From the NCBI GenBank assembly GCA_028386065.3, contig JAKUCV010003048.1, positions 265,595 to 329,594 of the forward strand: a DNA stretch of 64,000 bases. The letters run 5' to 3'. The DNA is from Turnera subulata (Eukaryota; Streptophyta; Magnoliopsida; Malpighiales; Passifloraceae). This document shows positions 34,998 to 46,057 of the stretch, one piece after another. The notes beneath the pieces were generated by a model. It saw only the letters and a program-made list of their open reading frames with translations, was not told the origin of the DNA and did no database searches. Position 1 is the stretch's first letter. Every line of letters begins with the position of its first letter. The position numbers were made by a program, and so were the translations under genes.

Positions 34998-36172
34998 TCA
35001 AAGAAATGTTTCCCAACCAATGCATTCTTTTGCCTTTGTGTTGTCAAGCAGCGCTAAGCTCTCCTCAAAGGGGCAAAGACCAACGTCATGGTACCCTTCA
35101 GCTTCTACTCTTGTGGGATCCTCGAACATGCCACCACTATTTGGATTGAGAAAAACTAGTCCCATGGAGTTCAGGAACAATAGCAATTTGTCATTGCTAC
35201 TAAATCTCAGTGCCTTGCTTATCCTAAGCCCATCGATCTCAATACTCAACTTCATCCATGAATCCACCACACCATATTCTTTCAACACCCACACCTGAAT
35301 AATTGGAAATTGATATGTACCAAGATTACCACACACCATAATCGATGAATCTTTATAGGTTGATATAGAGATGCAGTCGTGGTACTTGTGGCGGTATTGA
35401 ACCCTCGCGAGCCAATCCGGCAACATGATTTCACCAAAAGCCTCGTCCCTTAAGTCCTATGACACAATCACACTATCACTAGACGACCCCACTCGGGTGG
35501 CAGTAGAATGGAGAATTCCTCCAACACAAACTGCAGCTCTAAAGAATCTCTGCTTATATGGAAATATTGGTGCATTGGTTGCATTCTGCTTTTGATCAGT
35601 TCTCCAACAACCCTTGTTAACAGAGTAAATAATCGTCTTCCTTCTCGATCCTTTGCCACTGATTCTTACCAGCTTGAAGTCCCTGGTTCTACTATCATAG
35701 CCGAACCCAATATAGGTATTCAAACATTTCTTAGTAGTTCCACGCCCGTCAATTACAATGTGTTTCTGAATTAACGGGTTCCAAATAATGAAGTTGTTGA
35801 TCTTATCGTCCTGCATGTTATGTTAGACGAGATGCAAGACAAACCAAGCCATCGCAAGAACCAATGAGGTTGTAATGTGAGAGCGTAGAGAATGGAGAGT
35901 GGAATGATTTATACTCATCAAATTCGCCATTCTCGAAATGGAGGCTGTAATGATTTACTGTTGTCGAGTACAGACCGTGGTGGCAAAGCAAGAAAAGAGG
36001 TTTCTGACTGGTTGAAGCAAGAGATCCATTGAGGCTTCTGGAGATGAAGGAAGGGCTTGTTATGAGCTTCTTCCACCCCTTACACACGGCCATGCATTGG
36101 ACGATGTACTTTATTGGGAGTTTGTGGAGGATCTTCAGTATCACATCTTCGGGAAGTGGGCAATTATTTGGT
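34998..36172 (-). pseudogene. F-box gene copy 2 (frameshift and nonsense)
   Basis: This full-length tandem paralogue of copy 1 is not interrupted by transposons. Order on the minus strand: CPLPEDV and ILKILHKLPIKYIVQCMAVCKGWKKLI (F-box, from about 36165), GSCDGLVCLASRL, then FGYDSRTRDFKLVRI, GCWRTDQK and DLRDEAFGEIMLPDWLAR of the F-box-associated domain. It ends IGWETFL with a stop at 34998. Two defects are visible against copy 1: a net 4-nt insertion near 35815-35825, and a TAT-to-TAG nonsense change at about 35457-35459 (SYD in copy 1). As in copy 1, no in-frame ATG precedes the F-box. The different lesions in the two copies imply that they decayed separately after duplication. Confidence 0.88.
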
Positions 36173-37511
36173 CTGTAATCAATACAACGTACTTAATACT
36201 GATTTTAGTAAACAATAAGCGTCAAAGGCACAAAACGGATCTTCATCAACCAGATTTGAGGTGCTATTTTACAAGTAAAACATTGAGATGTTAGCTAATA
36301 GTTTACCTGTCGGGACCATGAACGCACTGATTCTTGCTTGTGCTTGATATATTCTCCATTGTCAGGCCAATACTCTTGATTTGAATACTATTCAGCTACC
36401 CTGAAATGATCGCAAACATAACGATGTTTAGTGTACACGGCTCCAACGGGACTAAACCAAAAAAAAATCATAACATCTAATGTCAAGGAGTCTTTGACAA
36501 GTATATATTAAACACGTGAAATTGAAATCAAAAGCATTCCATGAATAGTAAAATCTGATTCACTTACCAGTCACAACGGTCAGGACGATTGGTTTGGCGG
36601 CGCCGCCCTCCGTCAGGAAGATGTAAACTTGCTTTAACCTACATTTTATATATACTAGTTTTTGTGTATGTGTGACGCATGATATAATAAAATGCAATAT
36701 AAATATTATTATTAATATTAAAATTAATATAAAATTATGCAAAAATAGTAAATTAATTTTATGAATGAATTGGGCATGAAAAAATAATGAAATTCCAAAA
36801 AATTTCCCTAAATTTAAATTATAAATCTATCATAACTAAAATAAAATTATTTATGATTTTATTATTTGCAATTTAATTCTTAGTGGTATATTCTTAAAGT
36901 TAATTTCATATTTGTTTATAATTATTTTTCATACTTCATCTCTTTTTTTAAGTGTTAACTTAATTACAACAATTAATTTTTATAATTCAAATTTTTTAAA
37001 AATCTTTTCCATTATTGTTTAAATTTATATTGATTTAATTTTTTCTACTTCTTTAATTTTTAAATTAAATTTTTTTATTTGTTAAAAGAATTTAAATCTA
37101 TTATTATAATGGTTAATATTTTACGGTAATTTTTAACTACTTTATAAGTTTAATATGTTATGATGAATATTTTAGTCATTTTTTAACATCATTTTCTTAC
37201 TTTTTATAAATTTTTGTTTTTTCTAAAATGTTTTTTGTATTCAAGCTTTTTCAAATTCATTTATATGAGCATATTTTAATTTATAATATTCAAAATTTGG
37301 TATATATTTATTAAAAATATTCTATTTTTATATAGAGTTTATATTAACCACCTTTTCAATTCTTTATGAGACTTAATTTATCTTTAATATTAATATTTTG
37401 TTAATTATTTTCATAATTATCATTTTCTAACATATAGACCATATAAATTTTAATGCTTTTTGTAGCAAAATATTTTTTTGATTTTAAAAGGTCATATAAA
37501 ATAATATTATT
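36173..37511. other. AT-rich spacer
   Basis: No gene or clear transposon end is found. From 36640 it is very AT-rich and continues, beyond element E, at 45170. The last five bases, TTATT (37507-37511), are the target duplicated by E. Confidence 0.7.
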
Positions 37512-37818
37512 TGTAACAGCTTCGGTAAAAATTTTGATTTTTACCGGGACTGTAAAAGTCTTTTTACCGTGATTTACAGTTGAATTAATCTTGGGTAATT
37601 AATTCAAGGTAAATCGAGCGTCGTTTTTTGAAACCGAGAGTTTTCCCGTTCTCGTGATTTTTTCGGCCTTAGTCGGTATTTTTCGGCTTTCGAAATTTTC
37701 GGAAAATCACACCGGAAAATAACTAAGGGGGTATCAGTTATTTTCTGGTCCGGATCGGACCCGCCTGTATTATTGAGGGCGGCGCAGCCTTCACAGGTCG
37801 CACAGCAGTTTCACGGGT

Positions 37819-37825
37819 TATAAAA
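37819..37825 (+). promoter_or_regulatory. TATA box of E 5' LTR
   Basis: GGGTTATAAAAGAAG lies at the edge of the purine-rich leader, a good Pol II TATA context. The equivalent region is deleted from the 3' LTR. Confidence 0.6.
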
Positions 37826-38411
37826 GAAGAAAGCAGGGGAGAGGAAGAAGAGAAGAGAAAAAAAAAAAAGAAAAAGGAAAAAAAGAAAAAAAAAAAGAAG
37901 AGCCAATCAGAAAATAGAAAAAAAGAAAGAAAATGAATGAAAAATAGAAAGAAAAAAAAGAAGAAGGAAGAAAATAGAAAAATGAAAAGAAAAGAAAAAA
38001 AAGAAAAAGGAAACCCGGTGACTGTTCATCGTCGCCTCACTCGAGCCCCTGCCACTGTTCACCAAATGGAGCTCCCCGCCGCAGATCGACTCACCGCCGC
38101 CGCCGTCAGAGTCGTCGTCCCATCGCCGACATGTTGTCGTCGCCCTCGAGTCCTTCCCTCCACCGTAGCGCCGTGACGCGCTGTTGACCCGCGGCGAAAC
38201 CCGGCGGATCCAGTTCCCTCACGCTTGCCGCCTCTCGCCGACGACACAGCGCCGCCTTTCCACCGCCTGTGGAGTCGAAGCCTCACGCCGCGCCTCGCGA
38301 CACCTTCCCCGCGCTGCCGACCGCCGCTGCTAGGTGAGGACCCGTGTGCTGAACGGGTTGTGTCCGGGTCGCGACCTCCTGGGTTGCCGGGTTGGGCTGT
38401 GTTATTCTTTT

Positions 38412-38458
<47 letters not shown>

Positions 38459-39239
38459 ATCTGTTTATATAATTATTCTGGTATTTAATTTTAAAAAATA
38501 TATATATATTCACCTGAGAAAATTATGGCTAGTTTAATTCTGGTATTTTGAGAAAAATATAAATATGTATACTTTGATAAATAATTAAGTTATGTTTTGG
38601 AGAAAAACTAATATTATTTGGAAAAATATATCTATACCATGAAAATAATTTTTGAAAATTTTATATATATAATATTTTCCCGGGAAAATTATGGTTGTGG
38701 AAATTTATATATATATGTACTTTGAAAATTAAAGGTAATTATATTTTGTGTTGGAAAATATTAATATATAATTAGAAAAAGATAAATACTATATATATTT
38801 TCTGAAATTATAAATACGTTATTATTTTTCTGGGAAATTATGGTAATTATTATTTTGGAAAAAGTATTTTATTTTATGAAAATATTTTGAAAAGAGTTTT
38901 AATTAAAGTATGGTATCGAAATTATATTCGGATATACGTACGGTATAATATTTTCGGTAAATGATGATAATAAAAGATATGAACCAGGATGGGTATATTT
39001 TGCAGTATTGGCATCATAGCATATCGATTATGTGCATTTATGTGTATATATTGTTTTGTTGTATAGGTTCGGATATCGGGCAGTTTCCCGAGGAGCCGGC
39101 GTCGGACCGGTCATATTTCCGGAGTTGAGTAATCGGCCAAGGTGAGGATGGATTTCCTTCAATATGTGCCTTTATTACTCGGTTATTGTGTTTGATGTTT
39201 ATTGCACTGTTGGCTGTTGCATTTGTTGTGAATGTTGTC

Positions 39240-39616
39240 GGGATGTTTATCCCAGTATGTTGATTTGGTTTTTGGGATGTTTATTTCCGTGTTGAGTTTT
39301 GGATATTTATTTTCGTGTCTTTGACCATAAGAATAATGGATTAATTAATAATTTGAGATAACGATGCCGATCGTTGGTTTGGTTTGGGATGTCTATCCCG
39401 GGTTTTTGGTTAGGAATGTTGATCCCTGTTATTTGATTTTGATGACGATAAAATAATTGTCACGTGGTAAGTAGTGGTACGACTCGATGGTTTAAAACTA
39501 TTTCGTGGTGGCCTTGACCTGAGTTACTTGTGATAAGCATGTCTATGCTAGGGATGTCTATCCCGTGATTATATTTGAGATGTCTATCCCGTGATTATTT
39601 TTGGGATGTCTATCCC
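39240..39616. repeat. Array of GGGAT-N4-ATCCC palindromic motifs (5' LTR)
   Basis: Motifs such as GGGATGTTTATCCC and GGGATGTCTATCCC, plus variants, recur. The last three form a tandem of about 25-26 bp units with GTGATTATTTTT-like spacers. Confidence 0.85.
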
Positions 39617-40486
39617 TGGGTTCTCTGGATTTGGTCTGGCACCCGGAATATGTTGATAACCAGGTCTGACCTCTAGCTTATCCATGACGGGACCCGGAAA
39701 GATAAAATTGGAAAATTGGATTTTATTTGAGTCTTTTTGGTCTTGGACCGGTTTTGGGTCGAGTCGTTTGGTTTGGTATATTTTGGCGATTTTTGCCTGT
39801 TTTTGACGTTGAGTAATTTTTAGGATTGCATATTGATCGTCTATCCATGGTTGTGAGCACTTCGGACTCACCCCTCACCTGCGGGCTTTCATCCCGTAGG
39901 ATGAGTTATTTGTGGTACAGGGTTGGTGCATTCCAGACAGGCTGCGGCGTTATCCCTTGGACAGGGCTCGGATCCTTAGTTTGCATCAGTGTCGCATACA
40001 GTGTTTTGTGAGTTATTAAGTCTTCCACTGTGCATTGTTTTTACTATTATTGGGCCATTGGGCCGGTTGAGTTATTATTGTTGTTTTTATTTTGGGCTGT
40101 TGAGCCCGGATATCTGTTGTATACACTGTATGCTGGGGATATTTGGTTGGGTCGTCACAGTTTCGGCACGTGTTTACTGTGTACGGTAAATACTGGTCGG
40201 GGCATTTCATTTTGGTAGCGGAGCGGGCGTTAGGTCTTGTTGGGAAGTCCTTGTGTGTTTGTTGTCCTTGTTTGCATAGTTCGCTCCATTTGTTTGTTAT
40301 TTTATATCATTTTAGTTAGCCATTATGGATCCAGTCAAGGGACGCCAGCTGTCGCAGGACATACACATAAGAGGTAATGATGGCATAAATAAGCGAAAAT
40401 ATAAATATTATTAACAATACTGATATTATCATTAAAAACATAAATATTACATTAATATTTTATAAAAATAAAAAAAAATAATACAT

Positions 40487-41170
40487 TCATCTTCTCGGAA
40501 TGACGTTGACCCTGAAGCTGTTGGGGTCGTTGTTGATGTTGACCGTGATCCTGTCGCTCCATGAAAACCACATGCCGCCTGCGTTGTTCTGACCAGGAAG
40601 CTCGAACCGGTTTGCTGCAGGGAACCGGAGAGGGATGAGACCGTGATCGTCTTCAGGTTGCCACTGGGTCTCTGTGAGAAGAACCATGTTTGGTTTGTAC
40701 TGGTTCTTCAGGTCCCTCAGGGTACGCGAGAACTCCTGGGAACGCCTTGCAACTCCTCTGCAGTTCCACACCAGTAGTCGGGTCTTTGGCCAAGTTGGAG
40801 GTAACCGAGTCATTCTGGGCATGCTTTGGGCCGTCATCGAGAGCTGGTAGTAGGTACCTTGCTCCGGGAATTGGCAAGTGGACTCTAGGTTGAACTCCTG
40901 AAGTCTTTCGAAGATGAAGAACATGACGGAGTTGGCCGAGCCGTAGAAGGAGGTCCTCAGGGTGCCATGGTCCTCTAGGAAGAACGTCTCTTCCATGGGA
41001 GTGACAAAAAACCTCGACGAGTAGAGTTCGTCGATGAAGACCAGACGTGGCATTCTGCCGAGCTCGTTCGGTAGCTCTTCTGGACGCTCGTTGATCATGC
41101 TGTAGGCCAGTCGGTTTCTTCTGCCTAGGTTGGCACCTTCGACGAAGAAGACGGATGAAGGAGCAGGCAT
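40487..41170 (-). CDS. Antisense gene B: unknown N-terminal domain plus truncated LINE-type endonuclease-like segment
   Basis: An intact 227-codon frame. I chose the ATG at 41170 (MPAPSS) over an upstream start at 41314 because the copy in C1 starts at the same place and the TATA box lies at 41278, inside the longer frame. Residues 1-125 match no family I know. Conserved blocks are GRRNRLAYSMIN (16-27) and PRLVFIDELYSSRFFVTPMEETFFLED (41-67). Residues 132-204 resemble the beginning of the endonuclease/exonuclease/phosphatase domain of LINE elements: WNCRG at 135-139 with the metal-site-type Asn, TETQW at 166-170 with the Glu, and GGMWFSW at 198-204. The later His/Asp motifs of that fold are absent, so nuclease activity is unlikely. 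A role in binding or regulation is speculation. The protein is encoded opposite to the retroelement. Confidence 0.65.
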   Translation of the reverse strand: MPAPSSVFFVEGANLGRRNRLAYSMINERPEELPNELGRMPRLVFIDELYSSRFFVTPMEETFFLEDHGTLRTSFYGSANSVMFFIFERLQEFNLESTCQFPEQGTYYQLSMTAQSMPRMTRLPPTWPKTRLLVWNCRGVARRSQEFSRTLRDLKNQYKPNMVLLTETQWQPEDDHGLIPLRFPAANRFELPGQNNAGGMWFSWSDRITVNINNDPNSFRVNVIPRR

Positions 41171-41277
41171 CGTGTTCTGGAAGCGTGTTGTTTTGTTTTC
41201 TGAACGTGGTGTTTTCTTTGCCTGAGGGTTTTGTTTTCTCTTGGATGCTTTGTGGTTTTTGCTTTCCGTTGTTTTGC

Positions 41278-41287
41278 CTTTTATAGA
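41278..41287 (-). promoter_or_regulatory. TATA box of antisense gene B
   Basis: On the minus strand CTATAAAAGG lies about 108 bp upstream of the ATG at 41170. It is conserved in the C1 copy (16021-16028), as is flanking sequence such as GGATTTTTCGGT / AGATTTTTCGGT further upstream. Confidence 0.6.
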
Positions 41288-42187
41288 AAAAAAGTTTACC
41301 GTTTTGTTTTTCAAAGTTTAGACCCCACCTATTCCCGGGAAGGTCTAAAGGATTTTTCGGTGATGGGAAAAGCTGATTTCCTTCACAATGCTCCAAATCG
41401 TTTTCATTATTCAAGGTGTTGTTTTTGAAAATTTTGTCGTTGCTTCATTTATTGCTTCGTTACTTTATACGTTTTTCGGGCTACGAATGCCAGTGTTTTC
41501 AACCCTTTTCCATCTCGCGATTTTCTAACGCCCTGGCTACCTTGGCGTTTCTTTTTATGACTCTTTCTTGCATCTTTTATCACATGCATCCGTGACCGTT
41601 GAGGCTAGACTGATGGGACCACACCTCGAGTAGAGCGCATGTGCGACAAGTTTACAGCTGTTTCGGACATCGTGGAGAGATTCGAGACTTGACAGACGTT
41701 TTTAGCTCATGCGGAATTTGTGGACAAGTGGGTAACGTTTCTTTCGAGGGACACAGGAAGTGCTCGTGATCATCGCTTTGCGAGTTAACAGACGTCTTTT
41801 TTACGAGGGAAACCGACGACATCGTTAGTTGCGCGAGTCACGTTTCTCGGGATCGAGCATGGTTGCGATCGACCTAGAACACCGAGCATGAAAATATGTT
41901 TTTGTTTTTAATTTCTTTATATTTTGGGTTTTGTTAAACGAGTTTTGTTTTGTTTTTAATTTCTTTATGTTGGTTTTACTTCCTTTTATCGGTTCTGTTT
42001 TTAACATCTTTATGTCTGATTTTATTTTCCTTTTTGATGGTTTCGTTTTGCTTTTAATATTTTTCTTTTTTGTTAAACATGATTTTTCATATCTTAGTAA
42101 GAGAATTCGTAATATAAGAATTTTTTTTTAAAAAAAGAAACTTATTTTATTTATTTTATAACGGTTTTACAACGGAGAAGAAGTACT

Positions 42188-42565
42188 CTATTGAGTTACA
42201 TGCTTCTCTAGATCTTTTACAAGCTTTTGGACGTTTTTCATATGGGGAAAGAGCTCCGCGCACACCAGTTCTATCTGCGCCACCGCCGAGCTGATCTTCT
42301 TTAGTGAGACGTTCAGCTGCGTCAGCGTCTGCTGCGGAGTGCTGCTTTCAGCCGTCGTTTTGCCCTTTCGATCCTCAGCTTCTTTGGGAGCACGCTTCTT
42401 TCGCCGTCTGCTGGAGACTACCAAGTGTTCCTTCAGGCCGATGATGTTGGTTTTGAACCGCTTCTTGGGAGGTTCTTCATCGGAGCTTGTTGGGAAAGCA
42501 GTGCCGCCGATGTAGCTGTTGTTCTCGGAGTCTGAGGTAGTTCGAGATCGGATTGGAGAGTTCAT
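42188..42565 (-). CDS. Antisense gene A': small basic/coiled-coil protein of unknown function
   Basis: A 125-codon frame starting MNSPIRSRTTSDSENNS. The N-terminal third is Ser/Thr/acidic. Then come two basic clusters that look like nuclear-localisation signals (KKRFK near residue 34 and RRRKKR near 53). The C-terminal 50 residues have heptad-like hydrophobic spacing (LTQLNVSLKKISSAVAQIEL...VQKLVKDLEKHV), suggesting a coiled coil. I do not recognise the family. It lies upstream of gene B in the same orientation, about 1 kb away, with its own TATA box, so the two look like separate transcription units. No copy of it is seen in C1. Confidence 0.55.
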   Translation of the reverse strand: MNSPIRSRTTSDSENNSYIGGTAFPTSSDEEPPKKRFKTNIIGLKEHLVVSSRRRKKRAPKEAEDRKGKTTAESSTPQQTLTQLNVSLKKISSAVAQIELVCAELFPHMKNVQKLVKDLEKHVTQ

Positions 42566-42599
42566 GGTTGTGTGTGAGTTTGCCAGTCATGAGGTTTGG

Positions 42600-42607
42600 T
42601 ATTTATA
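42600..42607 (-). promoter_or_regulatory. TATA box of antisense gene A'
   Basis: On the minus strand GCTTATAAATACC (TATAAATA at 42600-42607) is a consensus plant TATA box about 35 bp upstream of the ATG at 42565. The 5' leader would therefore be very short. Confidence 0.6.
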
Positions 42608-42751
42608 AGCAGATGAGATGTCGCTTAAGGGTATAAGCGGTATCTCATGTTGAGTTTGGACACCTGGCAGAGTGTGCCAGAAGCTTATTATGGTAGGACC
42701 CACGGATAAGACGGAATTTCGGTGACAAAATTATTTTGAAGATGGGTAGAC

Positions 42752-45169
42752 TGTAACAGCCCGGGTAAAAATTTTGATTTTTACCGGGACTGTAAAAGTC
42801 TTTTTACCGTGATTTACTGTTGAATTAATCTTGGTCAAGGTAAATCGAGCGTCGTTTTTCGAAACCGAGAGTTTTCCCGCGCTCGTGATTTTTCCATGGA
42901 TTTTTCGGGCCTAAGTCGGTATTTTCATCGTCACCCGGTGACTGTTCATCGTCACCTCACCCGAGCCCCTGCCACTGTTCACCAATTGGAGCTCCCCGCC
43001 GCAGATCGACTCACCACCGCCGCCGTCAGAGTCGCCGTCCCGTCGCCGACCTGTTGCCGTCGCCCCCGAGTCCTTCCGTCCATCGTAGCGCCGTGACGCG
43101 CTGTTGACCTGCGGTGAAACTCGGCGGATCCAGTTCCCTCACGCCTGCCGCCTCTCGCCGACGACACAGCGCCGCCTTTCCACCGCCTGTGGGGTCGATG
43201 CCTCATGCCGCGCCTCGCAACACCTTCCCCGCGCTGCGTCGTGCCGCCGACCACCGCTGCTCGGTGAGGACCCGTGTGCTGGACGGGTTGTGTCCGGGTC
43301 GCGACCTCCTGGGTTGCCGGGTTGGGCTATGTTATTCTTTTAAATATATATATATATATATAAATCTATTTATACAATTATTCTGGTATTTAATTTAAAA
43401 AATATATATATATTCACTTGAGAAAATTATGGCTAGTTTAATTCTGGTATTTTAAGAAAAATATTAATATGTATACTTTGGTAAATAATTAAGTTATATT
43501 TTGGAGAAAAACTAATATTATTTGGAAAAATATATATATACCATGAAAATAATTTGTGAAAATTTTATATATATAATATTTTCCCGGGAAAATTATGGTT
43601 GTGGAAATTTATATATATATGTACTTTGAAAATTAAAAGTAATTATATTTTGTGTTGGAAAATATTAATATATAATTAGAAAAAGATAAATACTATATAT
43701 ATTTTCTGAAAATTATAAATACGTTATTATTTTTTTGGGAAATTATGGTAATTATTATTTTGGAAAAAGTATTTTATTTTATGAAAATATTTTGAAAAGA
43801 GTTTTAATTAAATTATGGTACCGAAATTATATTCGGATATACGTACGGTATAATATTTTCGGTAAAAGATGATAATAAAAGATATAAACCGGGATGGGTA
43901 TATTTTGCAGTATTGGCATCATAGCATATCGATTATGTGCATTTATGTGTATATATTGTTTTATAGTATAGGTTCGGATATCGGGCAGTTTCCCGAGGAG
44001 CCGGCGTCGGACCGGTCATTGTTTCCGGAGTTGAGTAATCGGCCAAGGTGAGGATGGATTTCCTTCAATATGTGCCTGTATTACTCGGTTATTGTGTTTG
44101 ATGTTTATTGCACTGTTGGCTGTTGCATTTGTTGTGAATGTTGTCGGGATGTTTATCCCAGTATGTTGATTTGGTTTTTGGGATGTTTATTTCCGTACTG
44201 AGTTTTGGACATTTATTTTCGTGTCTTTGACCATAAGAATAATGGATTAATTAATAATTTGATATAAGGATGTCGATCCTTGGTTTGGTTTGGGATGTCT
44301 ATCCCGGGTATTTGGTTAGGGATGTTGATCCCTGTGATTTGATTTTGATGACGATAAAATAATTGTCACGTGGTAAGTAGTGGTACGACTCGATGGTTTT
44401 AGACTATTTCGTGGTGGCCTTGACCTGAGTTACTTGTGATAAGCATGTCTATGCTAGGGATGTCTATCCCGTGATTATATTTGAGATGTCTATCCCGTGA
44501 TTACATTTGGGATGTCTATCCCGTGATTATTTTTGGGATGTCTATCCCTGGGTTCGTATTTTTGGGATATCGATCCCTGGGTTCTCTGGATTTGGTCTGG
44601 CACCTGGAATATGTTGATAACCACGTATGACCTCTAGCTTATCCGTGACGGGGCCCGGAAAGATAAAATTGGAAAATTGGATTTTATTTGAGTCTTTTTG
44701 GTCTTGGACCGGTTTTGGGTCGAGTCGTTTGGTGTGGTATATTTTGGCGGTTTTTGCCTGTTTTCGACTTTGAGTAATTTTTAGGATTGCATATTGATCG
44801 TCTATCCATGGTTGTGAGCACTTCGGACTCACCCCTCACCTGCAGGCTTTCATCCCGTAGGATGAGTTATTTGTGGTACAGGGTTGGTGCATTCAAGACA
44901 GGCTGCGGCGTTATCCCTTGGACAGGGCTCGGATCCATAGTTTGCATCAGTGTCGCATATAGTGTTTTGTGAGTTATTAAGTCTTCCGCCGTGCATTGTT
45001 TTTACTATTATTGGGTCATTGGGCCGGTTGAGTTATTATTGTTGATTTTATTTTGGGCTGTTAAGCCCGGATATCTGTTGTATACACTGTATGCTGGGGA
45101 TATTTGGTTGGGTCGTCACAGTTCCGGCGCGTGTTTACTGTGTACGGTAAATACGGGTCGGGCGTTTCA
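42752..45169 (+). mobile_element. Element E 3' LTR (internally deleted)
   Basis: 2418 bp, TGTAACAGCCC to GGGCGTTTCA, followed by the TSD TTATT. It is collinear with the 5' LTR except for loss of about 330 bp, corresponding to 37690-38020 of the 5' copy. That stretch contains the TATA box and the purine-rich leader. It also has a shorter (TA)n tract and extra GGGAT-N4-ATCCC units. In unaltered stretches the two LTRs are very similar. Confidence 0.92.
44146..44581. repeat. Array of GGGAT-N4-ATCCC palindromic motifs (3' LTR)
   Basis: As in the 5' LTR, but with additional tandem units near the right end (GGGATGTCTATCCCGTGATT repeated, then GGGATATCGATCCC). Unit number has changed since insertion or during reverse transcription. 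Confidence 0.85.
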
Positions 45170-46057
45170 TTATTAGTTCTTGTCGACATTGTGCGTGTGG
45201 TATATTAATATAGAATATCATTATGCACTAAATTAAGTATTAGTATCATAAAAAATGATTATTAATTATGCAAATAAAAATAATAAATTATTTTATTTTA
45301 TTAATGAAATATGTAATAATAAAAAATTTTGATTTTTAAGCAAATTTTACATTATTTAATAATTTTTTCATTTTTTTAGAGTCTATGTACTTTTTAAATC
45401 AATTTTAACTAAATTTTTAGTGTTATTAATACATAATGTAGATAATATTATTTGCAATCTACCCAACGATTAAATTTTTAATATCTTTTAAGTTATTTTA
45501 AATTTTTTTGAAAATTTAGTTATTATATTAACAATATTAGTTTATAACTTTTACCTTTTCAAAATATTTATATGACAATAAAATTTGTATGTTAAAACTC
45601 TTTATTCATTCAATGTTTTTTTCTTTCTACATATATATTATATTTAATTTAATTCACAAAATAATATAAATAATGTTTTATTTAAAATTTTATAATTTAT
45701 AATAAAATGATAGCTATTTTACTAAATATTTTAGTAGTTTATTATTTATATAATTTTTATATTTGCATATAATCATTTCACAGTCCTTTTGTTTATTTAC
45801 TTATATTAGTATTTTGACTTTGTAACATTCAATTTTCTATTCATTGTCACTTTTTTATTCCCTTGATATATAGTTGTTTTTATTTTAATTCTTAAGACAT
45901 AATAAAAAATTTAAATTTAAACTTTTTCTACACAGTTATTAAAATTCTATTAACTTCATATTTTTCTCCTTGGATAATACTGAGTAAGGTTATCGTCACG
46001 CCCCAAGTCTTCGACTGGCCCAGAATAACTTCCAAAGCTGGGTCGAAACCACGTGGC
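45170..46057. other. AT-rich spacer
   Basis: Starts with the TSD TTATT of E and continues the AT-rich DNA seen left of 37512. No gene or transposon end is recognised. Confidence 0.7.

Larger units (their letters stand above)
37512..40209 (+). mobile_element. Element E 5' LTR
   Basis: 2698 bp, starting TGTAACAGC and ending GGCATTTCA, paired with 42752-45169. The element is flanked by TTATT duplications (37507-37511 and 45170-45174). Layout: U3 start homologous to LTR A; TATA box at 37819; purine-rich block (37830-38010); GC-rich block (38020-38340) ending in a donor-like GCTAGGTGAGGAC; (TA)n tract (about 38416-38450); AT-rich middle; array of GGGAT-N4-ATCCC motifs (39240-39616). The open frames in the GC-rich block are not credible genes. 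The family is Gypsy, probably Tekay-like by its ends. Confidence 0.93.
40210..42751 (+). mobile_element. Element E internal region (no gag-pol; antisense genes)
   Basis: 2.54 kb between the LTRs. A PBS-like TGGTAGCGGAGCGGGCG (40213-40229) follows the 5' LTR and a polypurine-like GAAGATGGGTAGAC (42738-42751) precedes the 3' LTR. No gag, protease, RT or integrase motif is seen on the plus strand. On the minus strand are two gene-like units: gene A' (42188-42565) and gene B (40487-41170), each preceded by a TATA box. The stretch 41430-42180 between them holds no recognised feature. E is therefore non-autonomous for transposition but carries its own antisense genes. Confidence 0.85.

Noticed and set aside
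37937..38413. Coding exon in the E LTR GC-rich block
   Set aside because: Also present in the 3' LTR but with frame-breaking differences; a donor-like site suggests at most a non-coding leader exon.
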